Of a DNA stretch of 64,000 nucleotides, positions 47,158-54,982 are shown in pieces. Position numbers and translations under genes: made by a program. The notes below the pieces were generated by a model. It ran no database searches. It worked only from the letters and a program-made list of their open reading frames with translations, and was not told the origin of the DNA. Position 1 is the stretch's first letter. Every line of letters begins with the position of its first letter. Location of the stretch: assembly GCF_037023745.1 (NCBI RefSeq), contig NZ_CP146101.1, forward strand, positions 4,642,001-4,706,000, written 5' to 3'. This stretch comes from Streptomyces sp. SCSIO 30461 (GTDB taxonomy: Bacteria; Actinomycetota; Actinomycetes; Streptomycetales; Streptomycetaceae).

Positions 47158-48135
47158 GTGACCAAGAAGTGGGCCCGCACGGCCTTGTCCCATCCTGCCT
47201 TCACCGGTGTCTCGCGCCAACATCTCGGCGATTTGATCGCTGAATTGGCCGAGCCGTGGTGTGCGCTGCGCGAGGCGGCACTGCACGCACGGCGCGGCCA
47301 CAAGCGACTGAGGGCGGCGGGGGCCGGCCCGAAACAAGAACTGGTCTTCACCGACCGTGTCGTGCTCACCGTGGTCCACCTGCGCACGCATCTGCCGCAT
47401 GCCGCACTGGCCGAGCTGTACGGCGTTGGCCGCTCCACCGTCAGCGAGGCGATCGGCGAGATCCGCCCCCTGCTTGCCCGGCGCGGCTTTGCCGTCCCCG
47501 ACCGGCCCGGGCTGCGGCTTCGTACGCTGGCCGACGTGTTCGCCTACGCCGAGGCCGAAGGCGTCAGCCTGCGCATCGACGGCATGGAGACCCAGGTCCG
47601 CCGCCCGAGGGCGCACCGGCCCGGACGCCGTGCGTTCGTCTCCGGCAAGAAGAAGCAGAACACCATCAAGACCACGACCATCAGCGACGGCCAGGGCCGC
47701 ACGCTGTGGAACGGCGCCGACCGGCCCGGGCGCATACACGACCAGACCGCCATGCGCACCGAAGGCATCGCCGAGCAGTTGCGCCTGCATCCGAGTGTGA
47801 AAGCCGAGGTCGACGAGGGGTATCGGGGCCTGGCCAACGAATTCCCCGGCCAGGTCACCGCCCCGCCGAAGAAGCCCAAGGACGAGGCTCCCGACGGGGA
47901 GAAGAGGGCATGGCGCGAGATGCGGCGCCGCCAGTCCTCCCGCCGCATCGTCGTCGAGCACGCCAACGCCGAAATGCGCCACTGGCGACCACTGCAGCGC
48001 TACACCGGACGCCGCGAGACCTACGCCGAAACCCACCGTGCCATCGCCGGACTGGTCTCCGACCGCGCAGCCCGGCGGGCCACCCGTCCCGTCCACAGCA
48101 CCGAACTGGTGCTCGCCCGCTCGGCTGTCTGCTGA
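47158..48135 (+). CDS. IS5-type transposase with DDE_Tnp_4 domain
   Basis: A 325-residue protein with an N-terminal HTH (LYGVGRSTVSEAIGEIRPLL), SLRIDGMETQVRRPR (first Asp), TISDGQGRTLW, a second acidic motif in KAEVDEGYRGLAN, and RRIVVEHANAEMRHWRPL (Glu). No clear inverted repeats were identified. Confidence 0.83.
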   Translation: MTKKWARTALSHPAFTGVSRQHLGDLIAELAEPWCALREAALHARRGHKRLRAAGAGPKQELVFTDRVVLTVVHLRTHLPHAALAELYGVGRSTVSEAIGEIRPLLARRGFAVPDRPGLRLRTLADVFAYAEAEGVSLRIDGMETQVRRPRAHRPGRRAFVSGKKKQNTIKTTTISDGQGRTLWNGADRPGRIHDQTAMRTEGIAEQLRLHPSVKAEVDEGYRGLANEFPGQVTAPPKKPKDEAPDGEKRAWREMRRRQSSRRIVVEHANAEMRHWRPLQRYTGRRETYAETHRAIAGLVSDRAARRATRPVHSTELVLARSAVC

Positions 48136-48209
48136 TCACCCACCAGCCGAACCGCCAGGCCAGCACGCCCGAACCTCAATCGCCGACCAAGTCGTTACAG
48201 AGGAGCACC

Positions 48210-48386
48210 ATGTGCCCCTCCCGACTCGGCGTCGTACTCATGGCCGTCGGCGCCGTCCTCACCGTGGCCGGAGCGGCCATGTACGTCCTGCCCGGCCCGG
48301 GACTTCCCGTCATCAGCCTGGGCCCGCTTGTGCTGGCGGCAGGAGCCGTCCTGCGAGTGGTTAGCCGAAAGCATCCGGGCCAGTAG
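48210..48386 (+). CDS. Small membrane protein (58 aa)
   Basis: ATG 48210 follows AGGAG. The 58-residue product has two hydrophobic stretches (GVVLMAVGAVLTVAGAAMYV and PVISLGPLVLAAGAVLRVV) and resembles short PGPG-containing transmembrane proteins. Function unknown. Confidence 0.55.
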   Translation: MCPSRLGVVLMAVGAVLTVAGAAMYVLPGPGLPVISLGPLVLAAGAVLRVVSRKHPGQ

Positions 48387-48496
48387 GAGCTGACCAGCCC
48401 GTTCCCCACGGCCGGCCAGTCCTTCCGGCAGGCCGGCCGGCGATGCCGGTCACCCTCAGTGGCCGCACTGAAATCTTTCGTGCGCTACTGAAATCT

Positions 48497-48748
48497 TCAG
48501 AGCCACCCGACAGCAAGGTCGGCGGCGAGACCGCGGAACCAGCCAGCATGTCCGTCGAGGGCCCGAGGAGGTCGTACAGCTGGACCGGGCTGATAGATGC
48601 ACTCGACGAGCGGGCCCGCGTGGATGGGGTCGGCCCGCTGGGTCTCGGGATCGTGGCGGCTGTGGCCGGCGCACCAGGTGGGTTCGGAAAGGGTGACGTT
48701 CCCGTGGTCGCTGGCGGCCAGGGTGACGGTGCGGGCCTCGGTGCTCAC
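48497..48748 (-). CDS. DUF6907-like small protein
   Basis: GTG 48748 has GGGGGTGAG upstream, six bases after the preceding gene. The product starts MSTEARTVTLAASDHGNVTL and has TWCAGHS, as in DUF6907 proteins found on Streptomyces plasmids and integrative elements. The C-terminus may be frameshifted, because another frame downstream looks more coding-like. Confidence 0.5.
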   Translation of the reverse strand: MSTEARTVTLAASDHGNVTLSEPTWCAGHSRHDPETQRADPIHAGPLVECIYQPGPAVRPPRALDGHAGWFRGLAADLAVGWL

Positions 48749-48754
48749 GAGCGC

Positions 48755-49051
48755 TCACCCCCGCTGGCGATGCTGCGCAAATGTTGCGAGGTACTCGTCG
48801 GCGGTCCGGTAGCGGGGAGGCCGGTCGGCAGCCTTCTTACGGAGGCAGTCGGCTTCCCACTTCACGCCGTTCGTGGCCGTGCCGTCGAGGACGTCGCGAA
48901 CGGCCAGCTGGATCAGGTGGACGCGTTCGGAGACGCACGTCTCGAAGCGGACCATGTCCACGCGCTCGCTGCTGGGTTCAGGCTGGGTGAGGGTCTCGAC
49001 GATCGCGGCGAGTAGGTCGCGGACGGGCTCAGGGATGTCGGTGGTGGTCAC
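48755..49051 (-). CDS. Hypothetical protein (98 aa)
   Basis: A small helical, acidic protein (VRDLLAAIVETLTQPEPSSE). It sits in a three-gene minus-strand run: it overlaps the upstream gene by 23 bases and ends six bases before the DUF6907-like gene. Such groups are typical of plasmid or ICE accessory modules. Function unknown. Confidence 0.5.
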   Translation of the reverse strand: MTTTDIPEPVRDLLAAIVETLTQPEPSSERVDMVRFETCVSERVHLIQLAVRDVLDGTATNGVKWEADCLRKKAADRPPRYRTADEYLATFAQHRQRG

Positions 49052-49436
49052 TGGCCGGCCTCCGTCCTGCAGGTAAAGGAGCAGATGACCCGTAGTCCGG
49101 TGGTGTCGAGGGTGAGCGTGCGGCCGGTGGTCCGGCGGATGAATCCGGCGGCGACGAGTCGGCGGCCGGAACGGCCCGCGTGGGGCGGACCGTCCCGGCC
49201 TGGTTCGTCACCGGGCACCCCCGGCGGGGCGCCCGGAACGGGCAGGGGCTGGCGAGGAGATCGGTGATCTCCCGCATGCGGGCCTTCAGGTCAAGGGCCT
49301 CGGCGACCATCTCGACGACCAGGTTGTGGAAGTCGCCCAGGGCGGGGCCGCGGAGCCCGGCGGCGATGTTCGCGGCGTGGTAGGCGTTGAACTGGCCGAT
49401 CATGCGGTCGGCGGCGGCACTGATGATGGTGGTCAT
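49029..49436 (-). CDS. Hypothetical protein, plasmid-type
   Basis: ATG 49436 gives about 135 residues. The first 65 are helical (AAADRMIGQFNAYHAANIAA, MVAEALDLKARMREI) and the rest Pro/Ala/Ser-rich and low complexity, so the true end could be earlier or frameshifted. First gene of the minus-strand trio. Confidence 0.45.
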   Translation of the reverse strand: MTTIISAAADRMIGQFNAYHAANIAAGLRGPALGDFHNLVVEMVAEALDLKARMREITDLLASPCPFRAPRRGCPVTNQAGTVRPTRAVPAADSSPPDSSAGPPAARSPSTPPDYGSSAPLPAGRRPASDHHRHP

Positions 49437-49590
49437 CGGGCACCACCGGCGAACGCGGCGATCACGTAAGTGCGGCAGCCACGTCTGCACGCGCGGCAAG
49501 GCACGGTGTGCCCAAGAGGACGCGCCAGCCACCGAATCCTGACAGCGGCAAAACGGCCGTCTCACACTCGTCTCACAGACCCACCGGAGA

Positions 49591-49911
49591 GTGCAGGTCG
49601 GAGTACACGCGACCTGCACTCTCTGGACTCTATGGACGTCCCACAGCCCTCACCGACGCCGGGTAAACTCCGCCCTGTACGGTGCCCTTCTGTGGTGTGC
49701 CGTGACCGTCGCCCGGTTCCGGGAGCTGCCCGCCTGGCGGCGCTTCCTCCCGCTGGCCCTGTTCCTGACCGCCCTCGCGGCCAGCCTCCTGCGAGGGTTC
49801 GGCATCCCGCAGATCGCCGCAGCCGTGGCCTTCCCACTCAACCTCGCGGCACTCGCCATCGCGATCACCGAGATCCGCGCCCACCGCCGCCAGCAGCAGC
49901 TCCGGGCCTGA
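49591..49911 (+). CDS. Small membrane protein
   Basis: The C-terminal 70 residues have two to three hydrophobic segments (FLPLALFLTALAASLL, AAAVAFPLNLAALAIAI) and a basic end (RAHRRQQQLRA). The start (GTG 49591) is uncertain and overlaps an apparent promoter region. Confidence 0.4.
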   Translation: MQVGVHATCTLWTLWTSHSPHRRRVNSALYGALLWCAVTVARFRELPAWRRFLPLALFLTALAASLLRGFGIPQIAAAVAFPLNLAALAIAITEIRAHRRQQQLRA

Positions 49912-50031
49912 GCTACACCCGTCGGTCCGGCCTCGCACCCAGGAGCGGTGCACGGCGGCACTGTTCGGGAGCGGTGCCGCTGTGTGCTGGAGTAATTGTC
50001 AAGAGTTGTGGATGTGGTTCATGCGGGCCGC

Positions 50032-50583
50032 CTACTCGGCGGCGGCGTTGGCTTCCGATCCCGCAATACCTTCGGCCAGCTTCTTGAGAGTCAGAAGTTG
50101 CTTTCGCATCATTACGAGATCGCCGTAGGCGAGGAGCCGCCGACGCAACTTTCGGCCCTCTGTTCCCCCGGCCTCCGCGACGACTTTGACGACCAGACGA
50201 GAGCCTTCGCCGTGCGGGCGCACGTTGTAACTCACGGCCATCTGGCCGTGCCGCCTGACAATGGCCTCGGGAAGCAGGCCGGTGATGTGCTCGCCGGTCC
50301 TGAAGCTGGCGATCTCGAAGACGAGGAACGGCTGTCCGGCGGACAGGTCAGGCAGCGCCGGGAGAAGCGCGTGCGGACTCTTGCGGCCTCGGAAGTCGAT
50401 CCAGTCGTAGCTGTACGGAGCAACGGTCAACTGGCGGACCCACCGGAAGACGAGGCCGGGTGGGGCCGCGACGTCGACTGCCCGTGTCCAGCCCTCGGAC
50501 CGGGCCGTCACCAGCTGGTCGCATGAATACGGCGCACTCTGCTCTGCGCTCGTGGCGCCCCAGAGCCTCCCGGTCAAGTCCAT
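50032..50583 (-). CDS. SRPBCC-family (START/polyketide cyclase-like) protein
   Basis: A 183-residue protein with the helix-grip pattern: TRAVDVAAPPGLVFRWVRQL at the start, PYSYDWIDF, a beta-sheet core (EHITGLLPEAI, MAVSYNVRP, GSRLVVKVVAEAGG) and a long C-terminal helix (MMRKQLLTLKKLAEGI). It binds a hydrophobic ligand, unknown which. Solitary gene. Confidence 0.78.
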   Translation of the reverse strand: MDLTGRLWGATSAEQSAPYSCDQLVTARSEGWTRAVDVAAPPGLVFRWVRQLTVAPYSYDWIDFRGRKSPHALLPALPDLSAGQPFLVFEIASFRTGEHITGLLPEAIVRRHGQMAVSYNVRPHGEGSRLVVKVVAEAGGTEGRKLRRRLLAYGDLVMMRKQLLTLKKLAEGIAGSEANAAAE

Positions 50584-50654
50584 GTCACGACCCTATCGCC
50601 TGCCACAGCCGTCCAGGGCGGGCAGGCACTTGCGCTTGCCCCGGCCCGCTGACA

Positions 50655-50775
50655 TCAGGCCGCGGTGGCCTCCGCGCGTTCGGCCAGGAGGCCGTTCTCG
50701 AACGTGGTGCCGGAGCGGACCAGCGCCACCCGGTGATCTTCATCGACGCGATCCACGTGAAGATCTTGGTTCTGT
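50655..50775 (+). pseudogene. IS256-family transposase fragment
   Basis: A short plus-strand frame contains HPVIFIDAIHVKI, the segment around the first catalytic Asp of IS256-type transposases. Nothing else of the protein is present. Confidence 0.45.
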
Positions 50776-50919
50776 CGACGATCTTGTGATCCGGACGGCT
50801 GAGAGCGTGGTGGTGAACCGTTCTGTAGCTCGATGACCTGCGACTTTCGGGTGGCTGTGGTGTGGGGGCGTTCGGTCAGGGGCAGCCAGCGGATGGTTGG
50901 TTTCTGCCTCGGAGGTGTG

Positions 50920-51113
50920 TGGTGCCGTCGGCTATCGCGTTGCTGGAGTTGCGTGAGGCCCGGGCTCGGGAAGAGCTCGAGTCCTGGCTGGAGGTGGTCC
51001 GAGAGGCCGAGGAACACGCGGTTGCGGCACGGCAGCGCCTCGAGCACGCGCGCCCTTCCGGCCGATCGCATCGCATGACCGTCCAGATGATCTCTTTACC
51101 CTTCCGATCTTGA
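50920..51113 (+). pseudogene. Coiled-coil fragment related to IS-associated ORFs
   Basis: Plus-strand sequence reads ALLELREARAREELESWLEV then VREAEEHAVAARQRLEHARP, a coiled coil similar in style to the one at 30.9 kb. No further conserved sequence follows before the kinase gene. Confidence 0.4.
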
Positions 51114-51184
51114 TACACACCTCGGGATCAGGATTCAATGGATCGCCCTGACCAGGTGTATCTGCCACTGGAAAGCTGTCCCTC

Positions 51185-51967
51185 ATGATTCATCGCCCAC
51201 ATTTGGCCGTTCCGCAGCCACAAGCCGCGAGACAGCCGCTGGCCGCACGACGCATAGGAAACGTCACTGCGTCGCTCCCCCTGGTGGTCATGCAGCGCGC
51301 GTGGCTGGACGCGCCCGGCGCTCGGTACCTCGCGGACGCCCATATCCGGCGGCACGAGCGGCGCAACGCGTTGCACACGCTGCAGGGCCTGAGGGAGCTC
51401 GCCCGGCACGCCGAGAAACAGCCCGAGCTGTTCGCCGCCTCGACCGGTGTCCCGCTCGCCAAGGTCGGCGAGATCATGAAGCGGATCGGCGACTCCTTGA
51501 TCCGCGCCCAGTTGGTCGGGAAGCTGCTCGCCGCGTCGGAGCGCGGAGTGGAGCTGCGGCTCAGCCCCGAATCCTGCCTGCCCAACTGCCTCGAGGTGTC
51601 CGGTGAAGTCGCCACCGTCCTCGGCAACCTCATCGATAACGCCATGGACGCCGTCACGAAGACCGGCCGGACCGGGCCCTGGGTGGAGGTCGCGCTCCAC
51701 CAGGAACGGGGCGTCGTTGAGCTGCGCGTGACCGACAACGGGCCTGGCGTCGCCCCACATCTACGGCAATGGATATTCGTCCGGGGGGCCTCCACCAAGC
51801 GGCCTTCGCCCGGACAACCGCAGGGGATCGGGCTCGCGCTCGTGCTGACCATCTCCGGGGAACGGGGCGGATCAGTCGCGGTCACCGACCGGGAGGGCGG
51901 CGGTGCCGTCTTCATCGTACGAATGAAGGCTGTCGCCAAGCGCTTACGGGCGTCGGCCGGCGCGTGA
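51185..51967 (+). CDS. CitA/DpiB-like histidine kinase lacking its sensor domain
   Basis: A 260-residue protein with only the kinase core. It has a phosphoacceptor-type helix (IRRHERRNALHTLQGLREL), N box (LIDNAMDAV), G1 (DNGPGVAP) and G2 (GIGLALVL). CitA/DpiB relatives have about 530 residues with two membrane segments, a periplasmic PAS sensor and a cytoplasmic PAS; all are missing here. IS256 and coiled-coil remnants lie just upstream, so truncation is likely, although a soluble kinase fed by another sensor is possible. Its RR partner starts 48 bp downstream. Confidence 0.78.
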   Translation: MIHRPHLAVPQPQAARQPLAARRIGNVTASLPLVVMQRAWLDAPGARYLADAHIRRHERRNALHTLQGLRELARHAEKQPELFAASTGVPLAKVGEIMKRIGDSLIRAQLVGKLLAASERGVELRLSPESCLPNCLEVSGEVATVLGNLIDNAMDAVTKTGRTGPWVEVALHQERGVVELRVTDNGPGVAPHLRQWIFVRGASTKRPSPGQPQGIGLALVLTISGERGGSVAVTDREGGGAVFIVRMKAVAKRLRASAGA

Positions 51968-52015
51968 GGCGCCGGGCAGACTCAGGCAGTGTCAGGTGGT
52001 GATTCGGGGGGACCA

Positions 52016-52693
52016 ATGATCAATGTGCTCGTTGTCGACGACGACTTCTACGTGGCGAAGATAAACGCCCATTACGTGTCCGTAGTGCCCGGCTTCCGTG
52101 TCGCCAGCATTGCACACAGCGCCCCCCCGGCCCTCGTCGCCGTGGAGCGTGGCGGCATCGACCTGGTCCTCCTCGACCAGCATCTGCCGAACGAGAGCGG
52201 GCTGTCTCTCACCCGTCGGCTCCGGCGCCTGGGCCACGACATCGACGTCATCATGGTCACGGCCGACCGTCGGCCCGAATCGGTTCGCGAAGCCCTCCGC
52301 GCCGGCGTCCTGCACTACCTCGTCAAGCCGTTTACCTGCGACGGCCTGCGCAGCAAGCTAGAGGCGTACGCCCACCTTCGCGGCACCATCGACGAGGCCA
52401 CGGAGATGGACCAGGCCCGCATCGACCGGACGCTCGGCACTCCGCGCACCCCGAAGGCCGTGCCCGCCATGCCCAAGGGGTACTCGGAGCGCACTCTCGA
52501 GCTGGTCTTGCGCATCGTCAGGGAGCACGGTACCGACCGGCAGCTGTCCGCCCAGGAGGTCTCCGAGCTGGCGCGGATCAGCCGGTCCACCGCCCAGCGG
52601 TACCTCAAGCTTCTCGCCGAGAGCGGCAAGCTGGGGCTCACCCTGCGGTACGGCGACAGCGGGCGGCCCGAGCATCTGTACTCCGGTGTTTGA
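52016..52693 (+). CDS. CitB/DpiA-like response regulator
   Basis: A 225-residue regulator. The receiver domain has DDD at 8-10, phosphorylation site D54 (LVLLDQHLP) and YLVKPF, followed by a C-terminal HTH typical of the citrate-type family (SAQEVSELARISRSTAQRYL). ATG 52016 was chosen over GTG 51989 because GGGGGGA lies five bases upstream. The family controls di- and tricarboxylate metabolism, which fits the citrate-synthase and aconitase genes downstream. Its TGA overlaps the next gene by one base. Confidence 0.88.
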   Translation: MINVLVVDDDFYVAKINAHYVSVVPGFRVASIAHSAPPALVAVERGGIDLVLLDQHLPNESGLSLTRRLRRLGHDIDVIMVTADRRPESVREALRAGVLHYLVKPFTCDGLRSKLEAYAHLRGTIDEATEMDQARIDRTLGTPRTPKAVPAMPKGYSERTLELVLRIVREHGTDRQLSAQEVSELARISRSTAQRYLKLLAESGKLGLTLRYGDSGRPEHLYSGV

Positions 52694-53652
52694 TGACGAC
52701 GTACGACAGCGGTCTGCACGCCTGGTTCCAGCAGTACATCGTGGCCACGGGGCGGCTGCCGCTCTTCTCCTTCCTTGTCGGGCTGCTCGCCGCCTTCGTC
52801 GGGATCCGGGTCAGCGTCCGGCTGATCCGTGCAAAGGTCCGCTGGTGGCCGGGGAACGTCCGGCTGGGCGGGCTCCATGTCCACCATGCCGTCTTCGGCG
52901 TGGCCTTCATGGTGGCCGCGGGCATCGCCGGGCTCGCCGTTCCGGACGAGATGCCGGGCTGGCGCACGGTCCTCGCGTTGGTGTTCGGGATCGGCACCGG
53001 GCTCGTCCTCGACGAGTTCGCGCTGATCCTGCACCTTGAGGACGTCTACTGGACCGAGCGTGGCCGCACCTCCGTCGATGCGGTCTTCGCCGCCGTAGCC
53101 CTGAGCGGCATGGTGCTGATCGGGCTGCGCCCGCTCGGCCTGTACGGCTGGGGAGCCGCCGGTCGCGAGGAGGGCACCACGGGCCTCGTCGTCGCGGTGG
53201 TCGGCTCGCTCCTCCTCGCCGTGGTCACCCTGCTCAAGGGCAAGACCTGGACCGGGCTGGTGGGGATCTTCTGCCCGCCGCTGCTGGTCGTCGGCGCACT
53301 GCGGCTCAGCCGGCCCCAGGCGCCTTGGGCGCGCTGGAGGTACGGCACCCGGCACCCGGACAACCAGCGGCGTGCGGAAGCACGGGAGCGCAGGCTGCGG
53401 GTGCCCATGATGGCCGCCAAGGTACGCGTCCAGGAGCTGCTCGCCGGGCGGCACGACCTGCCAGACCCCCGCCATGCGCCGGCGCAGCGGACCCTGAGCT
53501 GTCCGGCCCGGCCCGCATACGCCTGCTCGCGGCCGTGGACCAGCCCTGGCACCCGTCAGCAGAACGGCCGTTGGATTTACGAGAAGAACAGGCTTTCCGT
53601 AGTCAAGTCGGTTTGCGCTCACAACAATGGCGCGGCACCGCCCATGACCTAG
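52693..53652 (+). CDS. Integral membrane protein (unknown function)
   Basis: A 319-residue protein with about six hydrophobic segments (FSFLVGLLAAFVGIRVSV, AVFGVAFMVAAGIAGLAV, VLALVFGIGTGLVLDEFALI, VFAAVALSGMVLIGL) and a basic C-terminal tail. It contains LGGLHVHHAVFG and DEFALILHLEDVYW; the His/Asp/Glu pattern could bind metal. Similar proteins are widespread in actinobacteria without known function. The ATG overlaps the regulator stop, so it is coupled to the two-component system. Confidence 0.8.
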   Translation: MTTYDSGLHAWFQQYIVATGRLPLFSFLVGLLAAFVGIRVSVRLIRAKVRWWPGNVRLGGLHVHHAVFGVAFMVAAGIAGLAVPDEMPGWRTVLALVFGIGTGLVLDEFALILHLEDVYWTERGRTSVDAVFAAVALSGMVLIGLRPLGLYGWGAAGREEGTTGLVVAVVGSLLLAVVTLLKGKTWTGLVGIFCPPLLVVGALRLSRPQAPWARWRYGTRHPDNQRRAEARERRLRVPMMAAKVRVQELLAGRHDLPDPRHAPAQRTLSCPARPAYACSRPWTSPGTRQQNGRWIYEKNRLSVVKSVCAHNNGAAPPMT

Positions 53653-53694
53653 CCTCCCCAACGAATCCTCAGCGATGAGACAGGAAGCCGATCC

Positions 53695-54918
53695 GTGCTG
53701 ACCCGCATTCTCCCCCCGCCCGGCCATGCCCGGATGCTCACCTTCATCACCATGGTGATGAGCCTGGGGCAAGGGCTGTGGATGGCCATCAACGCCATCT
53801 ACGCGGTGATGATGGTCCGCCTCACGCCGAGTCAGCTCGGCATCAGTGTGGGCATCGCGGCCGCCCTCGTCCTCGTGTCCAGTATCCCGCTCGGCCATCT
53901 CGCCGACCGGGCCGGGCCGCGTACCGTTCAGATGTGGTCGTTCCTGTCGCTGGCCCCGCTGACCGCTGCGCTGCTGTTCGTAGACGGCTTCTGGTCGTAT
54001 CTGATCGTCACGTCAGTCCAGGGCCTCGCCTATCGTGCGGGCAACAATGCCCGGAAGGCCATGATCGCGGCCAATGTGCCCCGGAGCGACCGGGCCCGCG
54101 TCATGGCGTACATCCGGGCCGCCATTAACGTGACCATGGCGATCGGTGCCTGTCTCTCCGGTCTCACCCTCGCCTGGGGTGAACGCGTCGGTTATCAGGG
54201 CGCCATCCTCTTCACCGCCCTCTGCTTCCTCGCCACCGGCCTGCTCACCTTGAAGGAGGCACCGGTGCCACCGGTGCCAGCCGCGGCTGGCGCGGCCTTC
54301 GCGGTGCTGCGCGACGTGCCGTTCCTGATGTTCACCGCCGTGGACGGGCTGCTCGTCACGCATGCCCTGCTGCTCGATATCGTGCTGCCGCTGTGGGTCA
54401 TCCACCACACGGACGCCCCGCTCTGGATGAGCTCGGTCATCCTGCTCATCAACACCGCCTTCGTGGTGGCTTTCCAGATCAGGGCCACCCGCGGCATCGA
54501 CGATCCCAAGTCCGCGTCATGGGCGAGCCTGCAGGGCGCCGGCTGTGTGGCGACCGCCTGCCTGATGTTCGCCATGACCAGCGGGACCGGGCTGCTGCTC
54601 GCCTGCGCACTGCTGGTCGTGGGCGCGCTGCTGCACGCGCTCGGCGAGATCCGGCAGGCGGCGGGCAGCTGGACCATCGCGTTCGACCTCGCGCCCGACC
54701 ACGCCCAGGGCCAGTACCAAGGCACGTACAAGATGGGCGGCGACATCGGCAAGATATTCGCCCCTGCGGTCTTCACCTGGCTGATCATCGGCCAGGGTGC
54801 GATCGGCTGGATCGTCCTGGCCGTGTCGTACGCCGTGCTGGGCGCCGTCATGCCGGCAGTCGTCGCCCGCGGTCTACGCAGCCGGGCCACCGCCGAGGCA
54901 GCGACCGCCACCGCCTGA
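53695..54918 (+). CDS. MFS transporter (drug efflux-like)
   Basis: A 407-residue twelve-helix major facilitator protein. The signature GHLADRAGPR lies between helices 2 and 3. GTG 53695 has ACAGGAAG about 9 bases upstream. Its place between the regulator genes and the biosynthetic genes suggests it exports the pathway product or imports a precursor; export is more common in such clusters. Confidence 0.88.
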   Translation: MLTRILPPPGHARMLTFITMVMSLGQGLWMAINAIYAVMMVRLTPSQLGISVGIAAALVLVSSIPLGHLADRAGPRTVQMWSFLSLAPLTAALLFVDGFWSYLIVTSVQGLAYRAGNNARKAMIAANVPRSDRARVMAYIRAAINVTMAIGACLSGLTLAWGERVGYQGAILFTALCFLATGLLTLKEAPVPPVPAAAGAAFAVLRDVPFLMFTAVDGLLVTHALLLDIVLPLWVIHHTDAPLWMSSVILLINTAFVVAFQIRATRGIDDPKSASWASLQGAGCVATACLMFAMTSGTGLLLACALLVVGALLHALGEIRQAAGSWTIAFDLAPDHAQGQYQGTYKMGGDIGKIFAPAVFTWLIIGQGAIGWIVLAVSYAVLGAVMPAVVARGLRSRATAEAATATA

Positions 54919-54982
54919 CCGGGCCGGCCGGCCACCTACCCAAGGCCTCCCACCCCTCCCTCACCCCAGCGAGGTTTCACCC

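Noticed and set aside
46252..48096. 614-codon minus-strand frame across the hydrolase and transposase genes
   Set aside because: It spans two unrelated plus-strand genes with clear families, so it is a shadow.
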